A stretch of DNA of 64,000 bases from Dyadobacter sp. LHD-138 (GTDB lineage Bacteria; Bacteroidota; Bacteroidia; Cytophagales; Spirosomataceae), in contig NZ_JAVFVU010000008.1 of assembly GCF_030929615.1 (NCBI RefSeq), forward strand, positions 1 to 64,000, in the 5' to 3' direction. The translations under genes and the position numbers were made by a program. Of this stretch, positions 42,643-50,714 are shown one piece after another (position 1 is the first letter of the stretch; every line of letters begins with the position of its first letter). The notes beneath the pieces were generated by a model. That model made no database searches. It was not told where the DNA came from and saw only the letters and a program-made list of their open reading frames with translations.

Positions 42643-42858
42643 TTAGTTATTGCAAGCTCCTTTCGTATATCTTTTGACACCTTCCGATTGCGCCTCACAG
42701 CTGTTGCCATAGGTTTTTCCATCACAGCCGCAAACGGGGTCATACAGTAAATAGCAGGGATTGTGCGTCGCCTTACCGATACAATCGGATTCCGGGGCGT
42801 CATTATTCTGACAGCTTCCAAGCGCCAGAAAGAAAAAACAAATCAATATTTTTTTCAT
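42643..42858 (-). CDS. Kazal-type protease-inhibitor lipoprotein
   Basis: A 71-residue protein from ATG 42858. The lipoprotein signal (FLALGSC) is followed by one Kazal domain with six cysteines in the canonical order: DCIG, NPCYLLYDPVCGCDGKTYG, NSCEA and KGAC. Kazal domains inhibit serine proteases by presenting a loop just after the second cysteine; here the P1-like position is in the PCYLL segment, suggesting a chymotrypsin- or elastase-like target. It would be anchored on the cell envelope. The small downstream lipoprotein may be its partner. Confidence 0.85.
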   Translation of the reverse strand: MKKILICFFFLALGSCQNNDAPESDCIGKATHNPCYLLYDPVCGCDGKTYGNSCEAQSEGVKRYTKGACNN

Positions 42859-42963
42859 GTGACAGAATGAAATTTTTAACAAAGATTCATTCTGCGCAAA
42901 AAAGGTTGGAAGGAACTGATAAAATATCAGTTGCCCGCTTTCAGACTAATGCGCTGACGCAGT

Positions 42964-44322
42964 CTAACTTTTAAGGAACTGTGCGAACCATTTTCCGGAA
43001 TCTTTAATGGTTCTTTGCTGGGTATCGTAGTTTACATAAACCAGACCAAACCGCGGATGATAACCCTCGGCCCATTCAAAATTATCCAATAAGGACCAGG
43101 CAAGATAGCCGCCTACCTTAACACCTTCTTTTTTGGCCCTGAGCACGTGGGTCAGATAATCCTCGAAAAACTGGATTCGCCTTACATCCTTTACTTCATC
43201 ATTTTGAAAAACATCCTCAAAAGCAGCTCCGTTTTCTGAAATGATGATTTCCTTTATTCCCCTATAATGACCAAACTGTTTGAGGATTTCATAAATCCCA
43301 TCCGGCGCCACTTCCCAGCCCATGGCCGTCAACGGAACATTCCTTTTTTTTGCCGGAACCTCTTCAAGCCACATGACCGGTGCAAAATAAGAATGCTTTA
43401 CAATGACCCGAAAATAATTCTGTAAGCCTATAAAATCAAAATCGAAAACAAGCTTTTCCTCATCGCCCGGCTTCATGAATTTATTGATCCCTTTCAGAAA
43501 AGGGAACACATCCGAAGGATACCCCAACCCCAACGTTGGTTCTATGAAGAGCCTGTTCATAATTGCATCCGCTCTTTGTGCAGCCCTCACATCTTTGGGT
43601 TTGGAAGAAAACGGCTGTACATGGGAGCAGGAAAGCGCCGTTCCGATATAGGCCTTATCAACATTTTCACGAAGAATTCTTCCGCCCTCGGCCTGGCACA
43701 GCGCAAGATGATGCACGACAGGCAGAAAGTTAAATATGCCTTTTTTCCCGGGTGCGTGCAAGCCGGTCGTATAACCCAATCCTGCCACGGCCATGGGCTC
43801 GTTTAACACAATCCAGTTTTTCACCTTTGCTCCGAATTCCCTAGCGCAACGCATAACATATTCAGAAAACCAGTTGACGATATCCCGGTTTTTCCATCCT
43901 CCCCGATCTTCAAGCGCCTGCGGCAGATCCCAATGGTATAAAGTAATCCACGGTTCAATGCCCAGCGCAAGACATTTATCAATAATCCGGTTATAGAAAT
44001 CAATTCCTTTTTGATTGACATGGCCTGTTCCCTCAGGTAAAATCCTCGACCAGGACAATGAAAACCTGAATTCCTTAAAACCCAGCGCCGCTACCAGATT
44101 TAGATCTTCATCATAGCGGTTATAAAAATCGCAGGCAATTTCCGCATGATGGTTATTTTTGATCTTGCCTTTTTTCCTGGTAAAAGTATCCCAAATGGAC
44201 GGACCACGGCCGTCATCTGTAACCGTACCTTCAACCTGGAATGCCGCTGTTGCCGTTCCCCACCTGAAATCCTTCCCAAAGTCTTTGGCGGAAAGCTTTT
44301 CGATACCGGGAGCGTCCGACAT
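42964..44322 (-). CDS. GH1 family beta-glucosidase
   Basis: A 452-residue cytosolic glycosidase from ATG 44322. The frame opens at a TTG at 44373, which would add 17 residues and is a less likely start. The (beta/alpha)8 signatures are FRWGTATAAFQVEGT (N-terminal GH1 motif), WIVLNEPMAV with the acid/base Glu at ~175, YHWDLPQALED, and IIISENGAAF with the nucleophile Glu at ~363. LDNFEWAEGYHPRFGLVYV closes the pocket. It probably cleaves beta-glucosides or beta-galactosides. No signal peptide is seen. It is a single-gene unit with no sugar transporter beside it. Confidence 0.93.
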   Translation of the reverse strand: MSDAPGIEKLSAKDFGKDFRWGTATAAFQVEGTVTDDGRGPSIWDTFTRKKGKIKNNHHAEIACDFYNRYDEDLNLVAALGFKEFRFSLSWSRILPEGTGHVNQKGIDFYNRIIDKCLALGIEPWITLYHWDLPQALEDRGGWKNRDIVNWFSEYVMRCAREFGAKVKNWIVLNEPMAVAGLGYTTGLHAPGKKGIFNFLPVVHHLALCQAEGGRILRENVDKAYIGTALSCSHVQPFSSKPKDVRAAQRADAIMNRLFIEPTLGLGYPSDVFPFLKGINKFMKPGDEEKLVFDFDFIGLQNYFRVIVKHSYFAPVMWLEEVPAKKRNVPLTAMGWEVAPDGIYEILKQFGHYRGIKEIIISENGAAFEDVFQNDEVKDVRRIQFFEDYLTHVLRAKKEGVKVGGYLAWSLLDNFEWAEGYHPRFGLVYVNYDTQQRTIKDSGKWFAQFLKS

Positions 44323-44571
44323 GAAAGATGGAACGGGAAGTGTTTCGGTAGGGTCAAAATTAAAATCTTTCAAAACTTACACTAATTACATTGAGTACAG
44401 GAAGTTAGCAACGCAAAACTAAACGGAATAATTTCCAAAAAGGTAACAATTTCATCATGATAGAGAAAACTTAATATTGGAACGTCCTATCTCACTGACT
44501 TCAATGCAAATTATTGAAAATCAGAAACTGTCTTTTTCGCTTCGCAACAATTTCTTAACACAATCCCTTTC

Positions 44572-44612
44572 CGCAAAAAATCCTTCACCCGTACAAAACA
44601 GATGAAGGAATT
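44572..44612 (-). terminator. Probable terminator of the T9SS protein gene
   Basis: Minus-strand stem from tccttca (44581-44587) and tgaagga (44603-44609) with A/T-rich extensions, then TTTTTTGCGG. It lies about 25 bp past the stop at 44635. Confidence 0.5.
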
Positions 44613-44634
44613 TTAAACTAATAACGCTATTTAA

Positions 44635-46722
44635 TTATCTCACGATTTGGATTCTTTGCTTATTCAATAGTCCGCTGCTTTGTTTAAAGGTTACGATATA
44701 GGTTCCCTGCGCAAGGCTGCTGACATCAATATCATTGCCCTCCTGCGGAACAAAGTCTCTTACTTTAACGCCTCTTACATCATAAATCTGGATACTTGCC
44801 ACTTTTTCATTACCCGATTGCAGCTTCATGAAGTTTGAACTTGGATTCGGATAAAGCATGACCGATTCTTCGGTAACAAAGCGCTCGCTTACAATCCGGC
44901 TGAAAGCGAATGTCGCATCCTGGTCAACCATTCTCAACCGATACAGGTTGCTTCCCTTGGCAGGTTTAGCGTGTGTATAAGTGTACGACTTGATAATACT
45001 GCTTTCACCTTCGGCACCAACTACGCCAAGTATTTCCCATTGCTTGCCGTTCAGACTGTGCTGTACTTCAAATTCTTTCGCGTTTGTTTCCGATGTGGTA
45101 TTCCAAACCAGAATCGCAGCAGTTCCTTCTTTCTTCACCTTGAAATCTGTCAGCGTTACAGGGAGCGGCGTGCCGGCTTCTACGGTTACACAACTCAGGT
45201 CCACGATCATTTCATTACCTGAAGAAACAATTTCAATGGAGACATATTTCGTATTTAACGGTGCTTTATCAGAGACTGTAAATTTCTGTAAACCAAACGG
45301 ACTGGTCGTATACACCTTGTTAATGGCTGTTTCCTTCGTCGACAATTCTGTTCGGGCAGCGTTCAGGAATCTAAGCTTAATTAACTGGGAACTTGCCGTG
45401 TTAAATCCGGCATAGCAAGAGAAAGTTACGCTGCTACCGGGTGCCACCTCTTTTTCCTGTGCAATGGTAGATTTCCCGGTCAACTTACCCGACTTTACAC
45501 CACACACGACATAGTCGTTAGATTCCGCGAAAGTTCCTACAACCGTAGTCCATGAAGCAGTCCCGTTTTCAAAACTAGGATTCGCCAAAACATTGTTGGT
45601 ACAAGTCTCACAAGTTGGAGGTGTAATTTTAAGACAGGCAGCATCTACTTTCAGATAATTACCGGTAGAAGATCCAAGTACCCGTACATATTTCGTTCCC
45701 ACGGGTGCAATTCCCGATAGTGAATATTGCGTCAGTCCTTTGGGACTTGACCTTGGATACTCTTCAACGGTTTTATTAAGATCCACTGATTTTGTATCCA
45801 ATACTACGTTGGTTGGACTATAAAAAATAAGCTGGAATTTTTGATTTGCTTTTGAATGATACCCTCCCCAAATAGTAAGTGTTACATTACTTCCGGCAAT
45901 GGTATTGACGTCCTGCCAGAAACTGCCACCAGCTGTCCCCAACAAACCATTTTTAGTCCCGCAAACTTCATAAGAATCATCAACGGTGAAAATTTTAGCC
46001 GCATCATTGGAAGAGCTCCAGTTCTTAGGAATTTTCACATTATTGACTGTATTGAATTCTTCAAAGCTCGGATTAAGTAAAAGATTACCGGCACAGTTGT
46101 CACAGGCAATGGTTAATTTCATACAGGCGGCGTCAACTTTAAACCAGTCGCCCGTCAATGAAGTTGCCTCAGCGCGGACATAAGCGGCATTGGCTGGCGC
46201 GGTGGCCGTGTTAAATACGTATTTCTTTAAAATAGGCGTGCCATTGGGGACATTATCCACATCCCAATCAACCGCAATTGACTGGGCCCCATCGGGTATT
46301 GCAACTTTGGCAGCCGTATAGAAAGTCAATTTGAATGTTTGTCCTTTTTTAGCATGATATCCTCCGAATATGGAAAAATCGACTTTCGTTCCCGGCACAA
46401 CCGGAACATCCTGGTAGAGATTCCCGTCATTTTTTAAAACAACCGCTTTATCTCCGCAAACATCGTAGTCGGTATTGGAACTCCAGGATCCTGACTTTGT
46501 CCATCCTTCAAACTCATCGTTATTTTCAAAGCTGGGATTTTTCAGGACATTATCACCACAGTTACATAAATCACCTGTTAAAACGGCCGCAGATCTGGCC
46601 GGCACCGTCACCTTATTTAATTTTTCGGTCTTTGCCTTAGCCCTAAGACCAGACGCATTAAGCTTGCTACCTGCTGTGCATAGCAATACGCACACAAGAA
46701 CGAGTGAATAGAAAGTTTTCAT
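44635..46722 (-). CDS. T9SS-exported surface protein with three carbohydrate-binding-like repeats
   Basis: 695 residues from ATG 46722. A signal peptide is followed by three homologous ~155-residue beta-sandwich modules (about 45-200, 205-365, 370-525). Each starts C..C, then NVLxNPSFE and later DYxVCGxKxxxL, and ends with VDAACxKxT or VDLSCVTVE. They resemble CBM4/9-type sugar-binding domains. An FN3-like domain follows (LPVTLTDFKVKKEG, EFEVQHSLNGKQWEILG). The C-terminal type IX secretion sorting domain is at ~625-695 (LYPNPSSNFMKLQ, IQIYDVRGVKVRDF, LAQGTYIVTF). It is probably surface-anchored. Confidence 0.85.
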   Translation of the reverse strand: MKTFYSLVLVCVLLCTAGSKLNASGLRAKAKTEKLNKVTVPARSAAVLTGDLCNCGDNVLKNPSFENNDEFEGWTKSGSWSSNTDYDVCGDKAVVLKNDGNLYQDVPVVPGTKVDFSIFGGYHAKKGQTFKLTFYTAAKVAIPDGAQSIAVDWDVDNVPNGTPILKKYVFNTATAPANAAYVRAEATSLTGDWFKVDAACMKLTIACDNCAGNLLLNPSFEEFNTVNNVKIPKNWSSSNDAAKIFTVDDSYEVCGTKNGLLGTAGGSFWQDVNTIAGSNVTLTIWGGYHSKANQKFQLIFYSPTNVVLDTKSVDLNKTVEEYPRSSPKGLTQYSLSGIAPVGTKYVRVLGSSTGNYLKVDAACLKITPPTCETCTNNVLANPSFENGTASWTTVVGTFAESNDYVVCGVKSGKLTGKSTIAQEKEVAPGSSVTFSCYAGFNTASSQLIKLRFLNAARTELSTKETAINKVYTTSPFGLQKFTVSDKAPLNTKYVSIEIVSSGNEMIVDLSCVTVEAGTPLPVTLTDFKVKKEGTAAILVWNTTSETNAKEFEVQHSLNGKQWEILGVVGAEGESSIIKSYTYTHAKPAKGSNLYRLRMVDQDATFAFSRIVSERFVTEESVMLYPNPSSNFMKLQSGNEKVASIQIYDVRGVKVRDFVPQEGNDIDVSSLAQGTYIVTFKQSSGLLNKQRIQIVR

Positions 46723-48041
46723 TAGGTTGTATAGTTTAAGCAATAGAGAAAATTTAAAAAATTTTGGATTTACGGGGTATGTAAACTAGATCGTTCAGCT
46801 CACATCAAAAGAGTGCAATAAAAAGGTGCTAACCTGTTTCTAAAATGACCGTGAAATATGGTGGTAAATTATCATTAACCGACCTGGCACAACTTACGAC
46901 AACTTAACTGAGAAACGTTTTAGCAACTTCCATCAAATCCGTTTTAATGATGAAAATGAGACGATTAGATGTGCAAATGTAAAAACTTTTCTAGTTATTC
47001 ATCTAACATATTTTATGATTAATTTTATATTAATTGAAAATAAAAACTAAATCTATTCCATTTTTCGAAATACTTCTATAACAAAAATTAACTATATCTA
47101 ACATCAAAATAAGATAAAATTCACCGTATTGAGTCCATTTAGTATACAACAATCTACTTTACGTAGAACTGTCTGTTCTTCCTAACTCGGTTTTTTAAAA
47201 TATAACTTTTCCAATATCAAAAAAATTAGTTGTCTTTCGAAAGATGTTTTAAGGAAAGTTTTCGTGAAATGACGAATTTTCTGGGAGCAGGCATTTCTTT
47301 AATTCACACGAGCTATGTCGAAAAGTGGGAATCCCATTGCTAAAATCCAAAATATGACAATCCCGGAATAGTACTGTAAAACACGATATTTCACTCGTTG
47401 TGCTACACTAGACATAAATTCATGTGAACCGCTACAACCCTATGAACTGTATTATGGATTTAAAACGCTTAGTTATATACGCCGCGGTAGCCATTTCGAT
47501 GCAAAAATCCGAAGACTGCGTAATTTTACGTATACAAATTTTAATTCGTTAAAATCTTGTTGACAATTTCGTTAGTCAAACATCGAGCCTTCACTACCCA
47601 CTTTTCAGTAGTAGCCCGTTATAAAAAATTTAACTACTTCAAGAAATAAGAGATGATTCCAATATTCATTTCTTCCTTAACAGGCCTTTTAAACCCGTTA
47701 TTTAGGTGTAGAACTCATTAGACAGCTCCATTTTTCCTGAAATATCAAAATGTAGAATTGCCTGTAACCGTTGGCGTTAAATATTTTTTTACTTTTTCCA
47801 TCTAAATCAATGGAAAAATTGCCCTACTACGTAGTAAATGCAGAACCTGGGAAGAAAAATATTGAAAAATCAGCTTAAAATTTGAACAATATGTCAGCCA
47901 CAAGCGTCATTTTGAAACTACGTGTTACCTTTTTCGATGAAATTGGTATAAATTCAAAATCACTTAGACATCACTTTGAGCCGTATCACCGACGGGTTGT
48001 TCCCGGCAAACTTTAATTTTCAACAAAAAATAACCTCATTC
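46723..48041. other. 1.3-kb AT-rich gene-free region
   Basis: This is the longest non-coding stretch in the window. No ORF longer than about 60 codons looks protein-like, no clear inverted repeats stand out, and base composition is much more AT-rich than the genes. It must contain the promoters of the T9SS protein (leftward) and the serine hydrolase (rightward). A decayed gene, regulatory DNA or an RNA gene cannot be excluded. Confidence 0.4.
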
Positions 48042-48971
48042 ATGAAAAACGTGCTCTCAATCTTAACTTTTCTGCTGATTTCAATCCAGGGTCTGACACA
48101 GCCATTTGAAAATAAGGCTTCTTACATTGATAAAAAATTAACGGCAAAACTGGAAAAAGCGTTGCTCGGATTCCATGGATCAGCCGGCGTTTATGTGAGA
48201 AATTTGAAGACAAATAAGGTTTCCATGGTTAATGCCGACACGATATTCCCCACGGCAAGCATGGTAAAAGTGCCGATCATGATCGGGGTTTTTAATAAGC
48301 TGGATAAAGGCGAACTGAAATTCGATCAGTTGCTAACCTATCGGGATTCATTGAAATATGACGACGGTGTGGTAGGTTCATTCCGCGACAGCACGAAAAT
48401 ACCGCTACCCAAAGTGATTCATCTGATGATTTCTGAAAGCGATAACACGGGTAGTTTGTGGCTTCAGGCGTTGGCAGGAGGAGGAATTTCTATTAACCAA
48501 TGGCTGGAGGAAAATGGTTTCGTCAGCACCAGGGTAAATTCCCGGACGCCCGGACGCAAACAAGGGCAGGCGGCCTATGGCTGGGGACAAACCACACCGA
48601 AAGAAATGGCGGAATTAATGGCTATGATCCGGCAGGGAAAAGTCATCAGTCCGGCCGCCAGCGACAGGATGTACCGTTATCTGGGCATGCAGTTCTGGGA
48701 CGGCGGGGCCCTTTCACAAATTCCATCGAACATTAAGGCTAGTTCAAAGGGCGGAGCCGTTGATCAGGCAAAATCAGAGATCGTTATGGTACATGCGCCG
48801 CACGGAGACTATGTCTTTTGCATTACGACAAAAAATCAGCAGGATCAGCGCTGGGAACGAGAAAATGAAGGATCCAAACTCATTCGGACGGTTTCTGAAA
48901 TTATCTGGAACCACTTTGAGCCCAAAAGCAAATGGAAACCGGTTGCAGGTTATGAGCAGTGGTGGTTTTAA
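48042..48971 (+). CDS. Class A beta-lactamase-like serine hydrolase
   Basis: A 309-residue exported protein from ATG 48042. The signal peptide ends QGLTQ. The fold's catalytic motifs are present: STxK-type SMVK at 73-76 (TASMVKVP), SDN at 133-135 (SESDNTGS), and KGG at 236-238 (SSKGGAVD) in place of KTG. The omega-loop ExxLN with the general-base Glu of true class A beta-lactamases is not visible; the region reads RVNSRTPGRKQGQ. It may therefore be a DD-peptidase-like or other serine hydrolase and not a resistance enzyme. Confidence 0.8.
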   Translation: MKNVLSILTFLLISIQGLTQPFENKASYIDKKLTAKLEKALLGFHGSAGVYVRNLKTNKVSMVNADTIFPTASMVKVPIMIGVFNKLDKGELKFDQLLTYRDSLKYDDGVVGSFRDSTKIPLPKVIHLMISESDNTGSLWLQALAGGGISINQWLEENGFVSTRVNSRTPGRKQGQAAYGWGQTTPKEMAELMAMIRQGKVISPAASDRMYRYLGMQFWDGGALSQIPSNIKASSKGGAVDQAKSEIVMVHAPHGDYVFCITTKNQQDQRWERENEGSKLIRTVSEIIWNHFEPKSKWKPVAGYEQWWF

Positions 48972-49033
48972 AAATAACCCTGGTTATCAATCGATGACAA
49001 CCAGGGCATTTATTTCCAAAAACAGATCATCTG

Positions 49034-50242
49034 TTAGTGGCTTTCGCTCGATTCAACACCTAAAACAGTTAGACGGTAAGGCGTTGCCGAGACCTTTATT
49101 TTATTGATTTTGCTAAAATCGACCACTTCAACTTTTAACAATTCGCCACTTTTCGGCTGGGTTATATACAAAAATCTTGATGTCGCTTCGATCTGCGGTT
49201 TTTGCTTTTCATCCTTGGCCGTAGCCCCGATTACAGCGCCGCTTTTGACAAGACTATTGGTTTTCAAATCATAAATTTTCACCTCGCCGCTGTGTAAAAG
49301 CGCGATCAGCTTGTTTCCGGCATAATCCACCTTAACCTGAATCAGATCAGCACTTTCAATAATTGGTGTAATCTTATCCGTAATTGGATCGATCAGATAA
49401 GCACCCACCGCAGCAGTATAACCAATAAACTTGCCTGCTCCCCTGGCCTCAAGAATTGACCCGAACCAGGCCGTTCCAAAACTGGCCGGATGGGCGATCA
49501 GATGTTGCTTGCCCGTTGGTTCAACAACCAAAACCCCGCTGGATGAACCAAAAAGCGAAACTTTGCCATCGCTTGCATTCCCATGAATCCCCTTGGTTTG
49601 AACCGTCGAGGCAAAAAGTGTTTTACCCGAAACATCAATAATCTTCACCCGTTCGGGCAAAACACCGGAGACAGAACCATCTTTTTCGGTGATCGCATAG
49701 GTTCCGTTATCAAACTTGGTCATAGCGCCATGATGGGCGATGTTTCCGGCATTAATCGTTTTCATTTTGGCCCCGCTGACATGGAAATCGGCTGCATTGG
49801 CAATGCTTAACGTTCCGTCACCGTCATTAAACGTTATAATTTCATCCGACTTACTTTTGAAATGCGTCGGCTTGTTGCCGTCTCCGATTAAGGCCCCAAA
49901 CTTTGGTGTGCCTTTCACATCCACGTGATCACCATGGCCTTCAAAACCAGTGTCAAACAATTGAAGCAGATTGTTAGCACTATTCACCAATACGCCAAAA
50001 CGGCCTGCCTGCGTAGGATAAAGTGCCGATTTTGGATATTGTGCTGTAAAAGATTCTACCGAAAGTTTTACGGGATCCACCAGGGAAAGCTGGTTGGTCA
50101 GCTCGTCGTTAACCAGGATACGAACAAACTTATACTCCGTCTCTTCCACCGGAGTCACGACTTCTTCGTCATCCTTTTCACAGGAAAAAAAGGCTGACGC
50201 AATGGAAATGGCTAATAACGTTTTAAATAGATTACTTTTCAT
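49034..50242 (-). CDS. AztD-like zinc-binding lipoprotein
   Basis: A 402-residue envelope protein with a lipobox (AFFSC, Cys21) and a beta-propeller-like body. The spaced histidine motifs match the AztD family of zinc metallochaperones: EGHGDHVDVKG (His103, Asp105, His106), KPTHF (His127), IAHHGAM (His170, 171) and GIHGNAS (His220). AztD delivers zinc to the AztC solute-binding protein in the periplasm; here no AztABC genes are adjacent. Two Fur-family-like boxes cover its promoter, which fits zinc-responsive control. Assignment rests on motif recognition only. Confidence 0.7.
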   Translation of the reverse strand: MKSNLFKTLLAISIASAFFSCEKDDEEVVTPVEETEYKFVRILVNDELTNQLSLVDPVKLSVESFTAQYPKSALYPTQAGRFGVLVNSANNLLQLFDTGFEGHGDHVDVKGTPKFGALIGDGNKPTHFKSKSDEIITFNDGDGTLSIANAADFHVSGAKMKTINAGNIAHHGAMTKFDNGTYAITEKDGSVSGVLPERVKIIDVSGKTLFASTVQTKGIHGNASDGKVSLFGSSSGVLVVEPTGKQHLIAHPASFGTAWFGSILEARGAGKFIGYTAAVGAYLIDPITDKITPIIESADLIQVKVDYAGNKLIALLHSGEVKIYDLKTNSLVKSGAVIGATAKDEKQKPQIEATSRFLYITQPKSGELLKVEVVDFSKINKIKVSATPYRLTVLGVESSESH

Positions 50243-50257
50243 CAGTTTTCATTTAAA

Positions 50258-50310
50258 TGCAACAATGATGCAAATATAGATAACACATTCGTAAATGCAA
50301 CATTGATGCA
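50258..50310 (-). promoter_or_regulatory. Promoter with two Zur/Fur-like boxes upstream of the AztD-like gene
   Basis: TGCAACAATGATGCA (50258-50272) and TGCAACATTGATGCA (50296-50310) are 7-1-7 imperfect palindromes 38 bp apart. On the minus strand a promoter is threaded through them: TTG (50298-50300, inside box 2), 19 bases, TATATTTG (50271-50278, overlapping box 1). Occupied boxes would cover both promoter elements. Identification as Zur is inferred from the zinc-type gene. Confidence 0.65.
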
Positions 50311-50332
50311 AAATAAAATTACCGGCAAAAAA

Positions 50333-50354
50333 ATACCCTGCCGAAACAGGGTAT
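50333..50354 (-). terminator. Terminator of permease operon G-E
   Basis: An 8-bp stem ataccctg/cagggtat (50333-50340, 50347-50354) followed on the minus strand by a run of T (TATTTTTTTGCC). It lies 43 bp past the 97-residue gene's stop. Confidence 0.7.
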
Positions 50355-50397
50355 CTATGGACATTGAAGTCGCTAAACCGATATGTGTCTTTTTACA

Positions 50398-50691
50398 TTA
50401 AGCCAATGCTCTGTTGTGTTGCAGGAATCGTCTGCTTTCCTTTTTAACAAACGTGATCGGGACATATTCGTCATTGGGTGCACCAATGTAATAAACTGCC
50501 CATTCCGGATCCTGATGTGCCAGCATTTCGCTGATACAGTCGGCACGATGCCCTGCCGGATTGGAACAATTATCCCAATAAAACAGCTCTACGCGATAAT
50601 GAAGTTGTTCCTTCAATCCATTAACCGTTACTTCGATTTCGATCTCATGTCTTCCTGGAATTGTTGGGATCGGTATAGCTATATGGCTCAT
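50398..50691 (-). CDS. Small protein of unknown function at the end of a permease operon
   Basis: A 97-residue protein with no signal peptide or membrane segment. It contains beta-type stretches (HEIEIEVTVNG, HYRVELFYWDNC) and a charged region with two cysteines and histidines (NCSNPAGHRADC, AHQD). I do not recognise the family. It begins 23 bp after permease E ends and is followed by a terminator, so it is the fifth gene of the G-E operon and may modulate the transporter. Confidence 0.6.
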   Translation of the reverse strand: MSHIAIPIPTIPGRHEIEIEVTVNGLKEQLHYRVELFYWDNCSNPAGHRADCISEMLAHQDPEWAVYYIGAPNDEYVPITFVKKESRRFLQHNRALA

Positions 50692-50714
50692 ATAATTGGT
50701 TGTTTAAATTATTT

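Noticed and set aside
42615-42821. Upstream extension of the small lipoprotein gene
   Set aside because: It overlaps the Kazal gene in another frame and would bury the lipoprotein signal peptide at residue 70.
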